Assembly: GCF_021155765.1 (NCBI RefSeq) | Contig: NC_060109.1 | Span: forward strand, 1,637,001-1,701,000 | Length of the DNA: 64,000 nt | Source of the DNA: Diprion similis | Lineage: Eukaryota; Arthropoda; Insecta; Hymenoptera; Diprionidae | Reading direction: 5' to 3' | Shown: positions 10,874 to 23,423 of the stretch, in pieces | How the letters are laid out: every line of letters begins with the position of its first letter | Position numbering within the stretch: the first letter of the stretch is position 1 | The notes under the pieces: generated by a model | The model's input: only the letters and a program-made list of their open reading frames with translations | What the model was told of the DNA's origin: nothing | Database searches by the model: none | Program-made: the position numbers and the translations under genes

Positions 10874-13837
10874 TGGGACACCATATTTACGAGTAGTTAC
10901 CCTCTCGATTTTATGGCTAATACAGGTTTGAGAATACAAAAGAATCGACCAATTTCTAGCGCTGAATAAATCTAACATCACGACCAATAAAAAAAGCTTC
11001 CCACCTAGTCAGCTGGATTTATGTGAGAACTATTGCTGTGATAAACAAATATGACCCAAAGAAAACTATTGTTAAATATCAAAACTGTTAAACAAGTACT
11101 ACATTTGTGTGACACGATTTTCAATCTGCAATACAGCTACCTGTATCCATTCAAACTAAGAAGTAAAAATAACGATCGATCTTCCGATGATAAATCTTTC
11201 TTAACCGATTTTTGGATGAATCGATTTTTCCAGAATCAATTCGAATCGATTCTGAGAATTAATCTTTTGCTTGAGATCGCCTATACCTAGTATTTAGTCA
11301 TGACTTGGCTAACTGCTGTTGCGCGTAATTTTTCTTTTAATTTTTTTCATCTCACTGTAACGAGTTATGCAATAGATCTCTTGAAAACTCGATATTATTA
11401 GCCATGATTATTCAATGATTTGTGTAACTCATTACTCGCATAATTGATATATACTTGAAACAAATAATATACGCGCTAACCTCTCCTGCAGTAAACGTAT
11501 CCCAATCTCATCAACCGCGCGAAACTCATACGGGATTTCAACAATATTCTTCGCACCGCGCACGTCAGAACTCAGAACGTTCAACTACAAGCGGCCTGAT
11601 CCCAGAGACTCCTTAAAGAAAAAGAACTTTTCAAATACATTTGTGATACATAAATGTCATTTGAATATCATCGGCAAGAGTAACTTCTACTCGTTAAATA
11701 GTGATTGTTGCAAAAAAAAAAAAAAAAAAAAACCGGGTCGGAGCGATTTTGTACAATATTTTTGCGTTCAGGCTGTTAATAATAATTCGTCTCACCTGTT
11801 AATCATTGAAAAAGTACTCAGCAATAACTTCTATCAAGACAAGCCTTGATTTAAAGTTTAAAAACGAAAGGTATAAAATTTTTAAATACAGTACAGATTT
11901 ACAGTACATTTTATAGTCACGAGTACAGTATTTATTTTCATATTTATAAAATTTATTTAGTGGTTCAGAACGTTGAGTCGCGCGGGAAGCCAAAGTTCCC
12001 GCGCGAGCTGGGTAGGCAACGTGCTTAAACTGCAGTTCTTATTCTATCATCAGTGAGAATGGCTCAGTCGATATATCTAACAGCAAACGGTTGGTTTCCG
12101 TTACCTACTACTGGCACACAGCCAACCGTTGGAGAATTAGTAATTTGAATCCTGGCGTCTCACATTCAAGAACACTTGCGGATACAGAATAGACCATATA
12201 GATGACGTTACGGTTTGGGAACCGAGTATTAAATTTAAGGTTTGCGTGGGAAACAAAAAAACTGGAAGTTCTGAACCTACTTGGAAATATCAGAGTCTAT
12301 ATGGTGCGAATTTCTTCGGAGTGTAGAAAAAACTAGTTTTTCCAAACGACCTCTTCAGGAATTCAATAATGTACCTTCGAATTTGTCGGTGATACAAAGT
12401 TTAGAAGTTAGAATTTACATTTACATCTGATTTGGATGTTACACATATTTAGAACCAGTCTAAACTTTCTTTGTGTACAGAAGTATCAATATTTGAGAAG
12501 AAAATGTTTTTTGATCAATAACCAATAGGTACTTTCATTCCCGAAAAAGTGAATTTGTCGTACGTTATAGTCGTCGAGTTGAGCGGCGACATAAGCCCTT
12601 ATAGTTTGTAGTTATTTCGTCGGTATACCGGAAGGAAGGTTAACGCGTTATACCAAGACTAGATCATCATTCTCCAAGTCGTTTCCCTACTTTCTTGGAA
12701 TAGTTAAAGAAGAAGTGGCTCGAGTACGGACGTTTTTTCAGGATTCGATAGGCCGGAATGCGAAGGGTGAAAGAAGATCGAGGACTGCCGCAGCGGGACC
12801 TCGAGTAAGGTGTGAACCTCGATGACAGAGCAAACAGTGGCACGATGTTTCGGCAATTACTGGGCAAACTGGGGGCCTTGTTTGTTCTGCCCGAAATGTG
12901 TTACAACAATACTAACCCCGAGGACTAACAAAACAGTGGCTTGGCTTTCGAAGCGGTCAAGAGCGTGACTCGCAGATTCATTTATCGGTCCGAATTGGCC
13001 GAATAACCCGCCTTCGACGCGCAACCCCTTTGACTGAAACCGCGACGCCGCGACGCCACGACGCTGTTGTTCCTCGTTGACAGCTTTCTTTCTCCCTTGA
13101 AATTTGGCATTTTTCACTCGCTCTAACTTTCTTTGTCTGTATTTTTTCCCATTTTCTATATCAATAAGTGTGCCAAATAGTCGCAGTGAATCCCCTTGTC
13201 ACCATAAAATATATTACATTTAGGGTTGAAAGTTGCGATTTGGTTATAACACAAACCTGACACCTCACGTCGAATCAGGATATTTACATCCTGCTTCAAC
13301 TTGACCTGAAATTTTCAGGGTTTTGGTTAATCAGTGTATTTTTTCAAAACTGTTATACTTTTTTCGGAATCTTTGAAATAATCAATTGAATTTAGCATTT
13401 GAAAAAACTCGTTTACCTGTATTGATATCAATTTTGTGGCTTACAATTAGCTATTTCTATTTATTATTATTTATATTAAGAAAATTAGATTTCCATGTGT
13501 TTAAATTCCGTTCTTGTGTCCTTATAGAACTTTGGGAATATCATGTTTTTACATCATTTTCTGTGGCTAGTTCATTTCAAAATCAAACCTTCAAAGGGAT
13601 GAAAACTGTGTTACCTTCTTGATTTATCAATGACAAAATTATTTACCCTATACATACTTACACCTGAAAGAATGTCGAAATTGCTTAGAAAAATCTTATA
13701 TTTTTGGGAAAATTAGTTTTCACATTTAAATAGACGCCTTGGAGTCAAAACGGAGTGTCAAAAATATCGACACCTCTTAGATTCAATATAATAATATATT
13801 TACTGACTTCGAGAAATATCCATATATATTCCACCCC
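10874..13837. other. Intergenic/intronic AT-rich stretch
   Basis: No supported gene. It contains a ~20-base poly(A) run near 11711-11730 and a short hairpin using AACGGTTGG/CCAACCGTT near 12085-12124. There is a slightly GC-richer patch at 12650-13090, where short open frames overlap on both strands. None of these has splice support or a recognisable product. Confidence 0.35.
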
Positions 13838-14060
13838 GTGTACTTATTCGTATTTGATTAATAGAGCCGATGATTAATCAATTAATTGTTTTTGGAAAAT
13901 CGACTGATCGAGAAACCGATTAACTGAACGATTCGATTACCCAATGGCGTGATAAAACCGATCAATCGATTAATCGAAAAAACTGTTAATCTAAATTTCG
14001 ATGAATCGATGAATCTATAAAAAATCGATCAAAGTCCACGATTGATCGTTAAATCCTATA
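13838..14060. repeat. ATCGATTAATC-rich degenerate simple repeat
   Basis: Dense, imperfect repetition of ATCGAT, GATTAATCG and related words over about 220 bp. A similar tract occurs at 37090-37340. Both look like decayed satellite or simple-repeat sequence. Confidence 0.5.
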
Positions 14061-15789
14061 CTTCTAGTTATTTCACATATCGACGAGATTCATGTTGAAG
14101 AGCGGATAAATCGAGGATAAATGTTACACATACAGTCGCCATGCGGATGCAATGTCAGGAGCATTGATATATTGATATATCAGTTACCAGGACGAAAAGT
14201 TCGTGATGTGAATATAGTCACGGATCGCGCGCGCGTCTCGGGTGCTCGGAAGCCCCTGCACGATGCTACACCGATTGACAAGGACAGCTTCGGTCAGGTG
14301 CCGTCGTGGCGGGCGGTGATTTATTCAAAGCTTTTCCCTCGACTCCTGTCATGTAGCAGTGAAACGTGTTTGTAGAATAAAAGAAACGCCGACTCCCTCG
14401 GTGAAGTATCGAACTCTGATCCTTGGTCGCCACCGTTTGCTGTAGATTCTTCTCATGTTTACAATTTCGCTCAAGATCAACGCGTCACGCGTGTAATTCA
14501 CGCTCTAAATATCACTTCACGTTAAACATAGAATTTTTTTTATTCAGGTGTTAAGACGCAATTCATTAGCAGGTGTAGAGTGATGTGAATCCAATCATAA
14601 ATTTGAAATCAGATAGCGAGTAAAATTCGAAAACCTTTATACTAAATCACAGCCCCACTCTGTTTTCATTCGATATTGAATTATGGCTGAAATTAAATGG
14701 CTCTTGGAAGTAACGGAGTTTGATTCGAATTTCGTCGATGATAAATTGATCGTCGTATCAGCGATGACTCAATCAGTCCTACCTACCTGCCGCAAATTGA
14801 GTGGCTGACGCACGATGCTGTTGCACATTTGACCATGCATCGCAGCTTCTCAATGCAAGAACTTCGGATATAAATGGTCCGATTATCCATCATCCGAATT
14901 GATCAATTAGTCCCGGGCACCGGGCGGGCGGAGTTCAGTAATTTAGTGATTAGGTACAGTTTCCTCTTCCGATTGAGATTTCAACAGGCAGCCATTCTTG
15001 TGGGATTTTTTCTTCCATTCTTTTTCTTTTATTCTCATCAAATTACCAGGGAATTTGGCTCCGGACTCATTGAATATACTGGTCAGGATCATAACCGTTG
15101 TTGTGTTATTACACTCCTGTGGTATTTTACCACTGGGCTAGACAGGGTTGGTAGGACCTAAGCAACGTGTCGAGACTCTTGTAATAACATGTTCTTCGAA
15201 GATCGGAAATACAATAAGACGTGTCACGCACAAATAAGTATAATGCACTTCCAACCATTGGAATTCAGTCGAACAATATTATTCTACGGTGCTTTTCTTT
15301 GTCGACCCGACTAAATTTTTCAATGTATTTTGAAAATTCTTGGGATTTAAGATGCGGAACACTGACACATGTTTTCGAACGCTCGACCAATTCGAGCACC
15401 TCAGTTTACTGCGCTCTTCACGTTATATTCTGACACTGCGTTGCAGAAATAAGCTGCAAAATTTGCTCATTTTGATCCCCAATTTGGCAATCGACTGATT
15501 TTTTTAACGAACCTTTTCAACGTAGAAATAAAGTTAGACATTCAAAAAATGACGACGTTGTTTAATAATTTACGGAATAAAAAAGCTTATAGTTTAAACA
15601 ATTTTGATAAGTGAGTGGCTCAATTTATCCGTGAGCGATTTTCTTAAATCGTCTGAAATTTTTTTTTTCGTAACGATTATATCGTTGTGGATTTACTATT
15701 ATTGTAATATACAATATTTTGACTAATTATATCGTTGTAATCAAATGTGAGGCATGAAAATTGGAAAAGAATTTATCCTAAGGCGTTCT
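14061..15789. other. Non-coding stretch with short open frames
   Basis: A frame at 14121-14375 (+) has a moderately GC-rich middle section but no splice support or known motif. Other frames (14874-15161, 15221-15433) look like chance. Nothing else is recognisable. Confidence 0.3.
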
Positions 15790-16290
15790 GAGCGATTAGT
15801 TAATCAGAGTTGGTTAAATTTTACGATAATTCGATATCAGGAATAATTCAACGATTACAACAACTCCTTAGATATTATTTTCATATTACATTATTAGATT
15901 TGAAATTTGCAATTTTATTATTTTTTCCTCGATTCCCAAGAGTTGAAATTTCGAATAATTTTGATTAATTAAAAAACATCAGCGTAAAGCGTCGATTCAA
16001 TTTAACCTAAAACCACTTGGAATTCAGACATTAGTTCATCTAAATTGGTCAAATGATTCCACGATCATGTGATTTTTTCGAAGTCCTTAATAATTATGTT
16101 ATCAGACTTAAAATTTGTAGTTTTTGTACAACTTTTAAAGCCTTCAAGGGTTAAAATTTGGCAAGAATTTCAATTAATTTCAAAACACTTGAAAGAGTCG
16201 ATTTAACCTAGAACCACCTGGGATTAGACCAATTTTGGAATTGGGTCGTTGATTATACTATCAGCTCAATTCGAATTTTGAAAGTCTAGC
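15790..16290. repeat. Diverged tandem duplication, period about 208 bp
   Basis: Two full and flanking partial copies of a ~208-bp unit. Matching landmarks recur in the same order: ATTAGATTTGAAATTTG (15893) against ATCAGACTTAAAATTTG (16101), then GAGTTGAAATTT / GGGTTAAAATTT, then TCGATT..TTTAACCTA.AACCAC (about 15991 and 16199). Divergence is substantial, so the duplication is old. Confidence 0.65.
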
Positions 16291-16392
16291 ATGAGGTCAA
16301 ATTGAAATTTCTAAATTCATTCATTTTAAGACGGCTAATTTTTTGGACAAGTAGGTCACGTCGGTAAAGCAGAATTAGGCCGTGGCGCCACC

Positions 16393-16481
16393 ATTGTAAA
16401 CATGACATAACCCACGATCGTCGAACCTAACCTAAAAATGAAAAATATGACGATCATAGGTTAGGTTATGTTTACAAAGTT
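16393..16481. repeat. Short foldback hairpin with TTAGG-type motifs
   Basis: Inverted arms TTGTAAACATGACATAACCC..GATCGTCG and GACGATCATAGG..ATGTTTACAA enclose AACCTAACCTAA. The arms and loop contain two- to three-copy runs of CCTAA/TTAGG, the insect telomeric pentamer, but far too few for a telomere. Confidence 0.6.
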
Positions 16482-17060
16482 TGAGCTTATTTTACAGTGC
16501 ACTGATTTTGCATTGCCAACGTCACTGACTTGTCGAAAAAACTAGCGGTCTCAAAATCACAGAGGCAACACGCTATGCACGGGACACACGCGTGCACTCG
16601 AAGAAACGAGGCCCCGTGCCCACAGACGGTGGCCTTGAAAGCGGCCGATGGAAGTTCGGACAACCGTGTTGCAGCTGGTTCGGTATTTCTCAACCTTATA
16701 CACATACGCAGGCTGCGTATTGGTCGTAAGTTTTCGTGATTTCACCACTAAATTAAATACTGCAGCAACAGCTTCTGATCAAGCCGAGTTTACAAGCGAC
16801 TCTCAGTCGCGGCGCGATCGTTCAAAATCGATGGAACCTCGATTTCGATCGATCGGCTGCTGGTCAATTCCGCCATTGCTCAATGAGAGACTCACTTTTT
16901 TTGTACAGATAAAAAATATCCGCGAAAAAAACCGATCTCGATTCGAGGAGACTCGAAAGAAGACGGTTGAGTTTATCGGAGGTTGAGAACCCCTGAGTCG
17001 ATCGGACGCCATCTTGCATCGACGTTTAATTAAAAGTTCGTCAATGTAAGATAGGCTTAG
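16482..17060. promoter_or_regulatory. CpG-rich island, possible promoter/first exon
   Basis: This tract is clearly richer in CpG than its AT-rich surroundings. Overlapping short frames are open on both strands, which is typical of GC-rich non-coding sequence rather than of several genes. No start codon with a convincing donor was found. Confidence 0.25.
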
Positions 17061-17116
17061 GGCTAAATTCTTCGGCGGCTACGGAGAGCGGAGATCTTGC
17101 CCGGTGGGCACGTACC

Positions 17117-17144
17117 GAAAGAGAAAGAGAAAGAGAAAGAGAAA
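17117..17144. repeat. GAAAGA microsatellite
   Basis: About four and a half copies of GAAAGA on the plus strand, uninterrupted. Confidence 0.9.
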
Positions 17145-17724
17145 TATGTATATCGACGCGGAGGGTGAATCAAGTTCTGTTTTCCGATTACATTGGAGGA
17201 CCACATAGCTGGAATCGTAGCTATAAATGAATCAGGATAATTTATATATGATTGAATTTGATACCGTGCACCGCGAGCACAAAATCCCTTTCAGGTTCAC
17301 CATTCCCTGAGAGTAGCCCGAAAACCGAGATTAATGGTGCTTCTACTGTCGTTCAAAGCAACGAAAATGAAAACCAAGTTCCTAAAATCCCTCTTAATTG
17401 GAAGACCTTGATTTTATCTTACTGATAAATGACTTCATTCTTTCTCTTTATACGTGTATCGATAATAAACAAACTGACCATCTTTCGATAAACATTTGAA
17501 AGGAATGCGCTGCAGTACCAAGTACTTCTGGAGTCTAAATTTTATACAAAGGATAAATACGTGTGTAACAATACGACAAACGCTTTTTCGAAAAAAATTC
17601 CGATTTTATGGCAATGTTCAGAATCAAAAGAAGTCAGCTGATGGTCAGCAACATAGGTGGTAGGCTGCTGATACAATCCAACCTAACTTAACACCATGAA
17701 ATTGACTACCCAATTTGAATTTTA

Positions 17725-17931
17725 ATGCGACGGTTGACTATTCAACGTGTTAATAATAACCATGAAGTTCAAAGACGTTTTCTATTCTTCGGGGTCTCCT
17801 CCGAATGGCTGGCATCGCAACTCGAAGTGTTGCTCGAAACCAATGAGCACAGACTGACTTTGTATCGAACCTTTGTGGTACCGAAAGACGAAAGTATTGA
17901 TCTTCTGTTCGATCTGGAACATGTTCTATAA
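17725..17931 (+). CDS. Hypothetical 68-aa open frame
   Basis: ATG to TAA with a coding-like composition in the second half, including VSSEWLASQLEVLLETNEHR and an acidic end (PKDESIDLLFDLEHVL). An in-frame TGA lies just upstream of the ATG, so the frame cannot extend left without splicing. No domain is recognised, no splice site is needed, and no promoter is evident. It could be a small intronless gene, an exon, or chance. Confidence 0.2.
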   Translation: MRRLTIQRVNNNHEVQRRFLFFGVSSEWLASQLEVLLETNEHRLTLYRTFVVPKDESIDLLFDLEHVL

Positions 17932-19800
17932 CGTAGTTTACCTCGTTAGCAAGGTTGTGTTAAGGAAACGATAAAATATGTGTTACAGGATATGAATGGT
18001 TCCGAGTTTTCGTGGGTGCGATAAACGATCCACTTGCTGTGCACCGGTTAGAAGCTCGTAATCAGGACAGATCGCGGTTACTGAAAAAAAATGTCAGCAG
18101 CCTGTAGTGATCAGATTTTTGTCGATAACGGCTGCTGGTTCACGTCTTAGAGCCCGTGCATACCTAATGACATTCAAATATTTACAAAGATAGTCACGTT
18201 CCGATGCTCGAGGCACGTGGATGTTTAAAATTCCTGGATCGTCTTGCGCGGGTCTGCGTGGTTGATCTTTGGATTATCGCACCGGTAAGTAATGCATTCG
18301 TATATCATCCGCAGCTCCGTAACTAGTTAACGGCTGTTTATTAATCACCTCCTGGTTGGGATGCAGTCTAGTAAGAAATATATGTATGTATATATATGAG
18401 GTAAAAAAACCACTTGTTTTCCGAGTGTTAAATCCGTCTGTAAATAACCAGAAATGCAATTAAATGTTGTGACACCGGCTGTCTTCGAGGAGCTGAACCG
18501 GGAAACCGAGTGCAAAATGATAAGTTTTAACTCAAACTCAACGATTTATGTTCGGAGAGCTTGAAACCTGGATTTTCGAGTTTCGTAATCAGGTTACAAA
18601 CGTTCGATGAAATAACCGATTTTCATCGTAAGAAGAATTATAATAATTGACCTTATAGAAATTGGTAATTCACCTCCATTTGATTGGAATAACAAATTGT
18701 TCGGATTATGGAAGATCAATTTTATTCTCTCACTATTTAACGGTAAACTATTATGTGCTAAACTCGCGACAATCATGCGAATTATTTGTGCTACCGGCTA
18801 AACACCACAGCCGCAGCCGAATTTACTTTCGCAGGTGGAATAAAATTTTATCTTCATTTTATCATAATTTTAAAATGTTTAAAAATCGCTACAGACTTCT
18901 GATTGTCTCGAATATTCTCAATTTCATGAGTGAAGATAATTGTACTGTGATTTAATTTCCCGTACAGACTCTAATGTTAATCCGAAATCGAAACGGGTTA
19001 TACACTCAGATTATTTTGAACTGTCAGATTGTATCGCGTCATTCAAATCGTTACGTTTGTCGTTATCGTAATTTAGCTGAATGATAATGGAAAGTTTATT
19101 GTGCTGAAACGGAAGTAGGGATTTCTCAAGCACTGTGAATTTCGTGAAAATTAAAAAATTTACTTTGTTTAATATCTGTAAAAACAGCAATTTCAGTGCG
19201 TCTGTATAGCTGACAAACTTTTCTTGAAACTTAATTCCGTATACATGAATATTTACCCAGATACAGAGCGTGAAGTATGATATGTTCAAATATCGACATA
19301 TTATATTTCATTGGAGTTGAAAAAGAAGCCGAAGTCTATTTCTATCGTTTCCATGCAATATTGGATGGTAAAGATTATAGTAAAAGCAAATATCACGACA
19401 CAGGGAACTCAAATAAAAATATTCGATTTCGAAATTCAAGACCGATACGGACTTACGTGTAAATCCGAACATTTATAAAACATAGGGAATGATAAAACGA
19501 CGGACCAAATTATTCTAACATCGGCATCAAAACGTAGTTCGCTAAAGTCCGTGTGTGAAATTCATTTCATACTATATTAATCTAACCGAAAACCTGCCGG
19601 ACGTTGAGTTTTCAACATTGCTGGATTTGTGTTAATTCCTTATACTCTTCTTGCGGTATCTACAGCATGCAACCAACAAACCAATCAATAAGACTACAGT
19701 GACTCTACCATACACTATGAGAAACGATTATGTTAAAATTGACCAAAATCGGTAGGTTCGAACGACTACAAAACGATTGTTGTGATCAATTTGGAAATTC
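17932..19800. other. Intergenic/intronic stretch
   Basis: AT-rich, with short open frames only (18274-18459 -, 18662-18955 +, 19011-19289 -). A short TATATG-type run lies near 18380-18398. Nothing is recognisable. Confidence 0.3.
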
Positions 19801-19990
19801 AACATCAGATAATGGTGGTTGGCATCGGATAGTATTAGATTGAAATCAGGTAGTGTCATAGAATGACATCAGATAGTGTAAGACGGACATCTGGTAGTGT
19901 GATAGATTGACATCAAATCGTGTTAGATTAAGCTTATTAGGTAGTGTTGAGCATCAACATCAGATAGCAGTATCGGGTTGACGCCAAATT
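19801..19990. repeat. Degenerate tandem repeat, unit about 27-30 bp
   Basis: Six to seven imperfect copies of a phrase like GACATCAGATAGTGT followed by (T/A)AGATT. Variants include GAAATCAGGTAGTGT, GACATCTGGTAGTGT and CAACATCAGATAGCAGT. Confidence 0.7.
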
Positions 19991-20039
19991 ATATTGTTCA
20001 GAAGTCGACGGCGCATTTATCTTGAAGCGATTCGAAAAA

Positions 20040-20804
20040 GGTCCATACGTAGTTTTGACGACAGCTAGACTCTCCCGCGCGGTCCATAAGAATGCTATCC
20101 CAGAGTTTCATACTTGAAGCCCCGAGCCGACGTAATGAGTGTGGGAAACGACTCTAAGAGTCGACCGCCGCCCTTTGCCGCCCTCCTTGTAGCTCGCGCC
20201 TCGCGGCTCACGCCAGGCACATCGCGTCGCCTCAGCTTTCCAACGGTTTCATCCGAGTTTCGTGGCTCCGGTAGTGTTTGTGTTTCCTACCGTGTTTGTA
20301 TGCTCGGGTCCCCGTAGCTCCGACGAAGAGCTGCAGCGTGCTGCTAGGAGCGTTGCCTCGACGATAGTGCCGACCGGCGTAGTTAATCGGCCCCGAGACA
20401 GGTTCAAAGGAAAGATCGCGATCGAGTTGACTTTAAACCCGGTGTGAATTGAATAATCCAATAACAGGAATACCTTCGGCTTTCGTCCGCAGCTCTGGGG
20501 CTCCACCTAATGGACGCTACCCCCACACCAACTTGAAGAACCCACACAACTTCGGGAAAGTTCCCATTCCAAGGCATCATTGGATGATCGATACGGTACT
20601 TGGAAGAAGATGCAATGTCGCATATTACCGTAGATCGAGGCAAGACGACGTCCGTGGACCTCGCTGATAGCTGGGACAGTGCAGCCAGCACGTCCCAAAT
20701 AGTCCTCATTCGAGACGTGTGATTGAGGGCCTCTTCACTCGGGCCACGGCGTTTTCAACTTCTTCTTATTCTCGACTCGGTGGATGTCCACCAACAGTAG
20801 TTAA
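20040..20804. other. GC-rich tract with overlapping frames on both strands
   Basis: Markedly GC-richer than its surroundings and continuous with the coding-like block to its right. Frames are open on both strands (20114-20317 +, 20404-20709 -, 20449-20667 +), so open length alone is not evidence of a gene. It could be part of the same gene or pseudogene as 20805-21163, or a promoter island. Confidence 0.3.
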
Positions 20805-21163
20805 CTACTGGCTCAGTGATTTGTTGTAGTAGGCAGGAAAGTCCTCGAGGCCTGACGTATGGTACCTACCAACTCTTTGGGGCTCTTCTTCGCTTTCAGA
20901 ACCAGACACCACAGAGACTCGAGCGCGCGACACACTCTGAACTCCAAATTGCTTTCAACCAGCAGCGACGAATTCCTTGCATGAGAATTTCACCGCTCGC
21001 ACGCAGGGTATGCCAGTGGGAAAATCGTGCCATTGCCTGTAGACCTTTCGTCGAAAGAAAGACCGTGCATATTCGACAGAATTTCAGCTTCGGTGTAGAT
21101 AAACGAGCACTTGTTTTCACCGTTCTGGCTGTTCGGGTCGGTTCCGAAGACTTTGAACTCTGG
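20805..21163 (-). pseudogene. Coding-like block in two frames, unidentified (possible broken gene or two exons)
   Basis: On the minus strand a frame opens at 21163 directly after an acceptor-like TATTGTTAG and stays open 57 codons to 20993. Its composition is strongly protein-like, for example ENKCSFIYTEAEILSNMHG and STGNGTIFPLAYPAC, and many codons end in G or C. A second frame then runs to a TAG at 20805-20807, with SGSESEEEPQRVGRYHTSG and DFPAYYNKSLSQ at its end. The two parts are offset. A tiny intron with a weak GTGAAA donor near 20992, or a frameshift, would be needed to join them, and the phases I could find do not match cleanly. I do not recognise the product. It may be the 3' end of a decayed gene. 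Confidence 0.35.
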
Positions 21164-23420
21164 CTAACAATAATGTTTCTTATTACACTTTTACAACGGG
21201 GTCTGGGACCTAGTCGCTTTGCAGTTTCAATAATGTACTAATTTTATGGCTATAAATTTTACGATGGATTTTTCTACCCGCGCGCTCAGTTGAATCGGGC
21301 TTAAACCTTAGTCCCTCTCCGATGCCTTATGGAGTTTCGGAACTCTACCAGCTCTCACGGGCTCTTCGCACCTTCGTGTGAACTCCACCCTCCGCTAGGA
21401 TAATAACTTCGAACAGGACCAACCCAATGCAATGCACGCCAACTTCTGGAGAATGGAATGTCGGGTGTTGCTGAAACTCATTCCGTCCGTCATTCAAACT
21501 CATCCACATATACCGAGGAGTAATCTACCTACGTCTTCTTAAGAAATATGCAAACTAGATCAAACGTGAGGTTTGAAGTCTTGGCCTCATTGTATAGTTA
21601 CCATCATCGTCGTCATTATCATTTTAAGACTTTTTTTAAAATCTTACACTTAATCGAGCAACAAGCGACAGCTGATCAAGTAGATACTTTGCCTTATACG
21701 AAACAATCTTGTAGTGAATCGATGAAAAAATAATGTACACCTAAAATATTACATGGTTCAAATCTAAGCAATATGTGTAGTATTGTACGAAGTCCCAAGT
21801 ACTTTACTCGTAAGAAACCCAACAAATGACGATAGTTGGTAAATCTACGGTATCTCCTGTTAAAATTACATAAATAAACAACACGCGTCGTCAAGCTGCT
21901 GGATGTGAATATGGGCTGAGTTGATATCCGATAAACTTTCGTGTAAACAAACACTCAGTCAATCTTAAAGACTACGGTTCATGTGCAGAATAAATCAGCA
22001 AAGTTGGCGTGATGATATGTGGGCAGATATTATCGACACAAGCTTTTTATCATTTCAACAAAAGCAACTGACGTTTGAAAAATGACATATAATATTGTTA
22101 AAAGAAAATAAAAGATTACATGTCATAAAAAAGTTTACCTTCTGGAAAACGTGTTCGAACATCAGATATATTATTTACGATCAGGTATATCGAGTGAAAC
22201 GTTCACATGCTTGGCTTGTTCGCTTCGCTCGAGTACCGCAGAATTGTTCCAGCTCGAGTGGTAATAAAGTTGTATTTAAACAGTACAAACGAACTTTTAC
22301 GGTGTCTCAAGATATGACGTAACACTTGCCAGTGCGACGACGGTCCGACTCACAAGCTTGGAGTGAAAATCGGCGAAAATTAGTCAACGTCCGCGTCGGG
22401 GAAGAGCTGATATTTCTCGCCGCTTTGAACCCGGGCCGCTTTCTACCATATATACATATGTATTAACGGCTTGTAGATGTAGATACCTTTTGTAGTGCCG
22501 TCTTGTTTGCGGTAATCAGGAACATGTTACCAGCCGTTATTACGACACGGAACAATGTGTGGACCGACTTAAGGCAAGACGGCACCGCTTCGACTGGTTC
22601 TGTAACACAACTTGAGGATGAACTGTTCGATCGTGAAGTGAGATCTGGAATGGATTAGTGGTAGGAATCTTTACACCTTGGAAGTACCTAATTCTATGTC
22701 ATAAAAGGTTGAAACATGTGTTACCGAAATCGAATAGCTTGAAGAAGAATTCTTCGGATTAAACGCCCACGAGATGACGAGCGAGGCTTTTTGGTTCAAG
22801 CCGTATGAGGCGTGCGTCCTTCTGGCACGCGAAAGACAAACCACTGAGTTAATATTGATGCATTGAGTCACGATGTTCCTGTAAAACGTTTTCCAGGAAT
22901 TTTGCAAGCGGTTCCGGAAGGCCGGGGAATTCTTGGCCAGTCACGGGTTTTTTTTTTTTCTAGAAAGTCGTGTTGAAAATTGCTTAGGAATTTCCTGTGA
23001 TCACCGATCGGAAATGTTGTATATTTACCGATAACGCGCTACACGGATCCTTCTGATATTCGGTGCTCACGTCAATCCGGTAGCATAAATAATTTGGTCT
23101 ATTTTCACACACGGTGAACGCAAAAATATCCAAGAATGTGGGGGCACCTCATCTATAACCGACTGACTTTACAAGGAGCTTATGAACTCATGGAATAACA
23201 AACTATCTCATCTAATGAACTTTCTGTGCGGCCCAAGTGTACCGCAAAGCCTTCTTCATGTAGGAAGGACCTTTTCTTTATCAACCTGCAAGGCGAAGCC
23301 AATCAATATATCGGAAGGACACGTGAGGAAAGATACTATAGGTTTTCAATATAATTTTTGAGACGTATTTTACGGCAAATTTTTCTGATCATGGTATCGG
23401 TGACTTGAATCACATCCTGA
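21164..23420. other. Intergenic/intronic stretch, no supported gene
   Basis: Mixed composition. A short coding-like piece may lie on the minus strand near 21360-21480, upstream of the block at 20805-21163. Frames at 21548-21733, 21694-21954, 22095-22322 and 22671-22907 have no splice support. Confidence 0.25.
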
Positions 23421-23423
23421 ATC

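Noticed and set aside
16393..16481. Telomere or interstitial telomeric array from TTAGG words
   Set aside because: Only two to three pentamers in each orientation are present, arranged as a hairpin.
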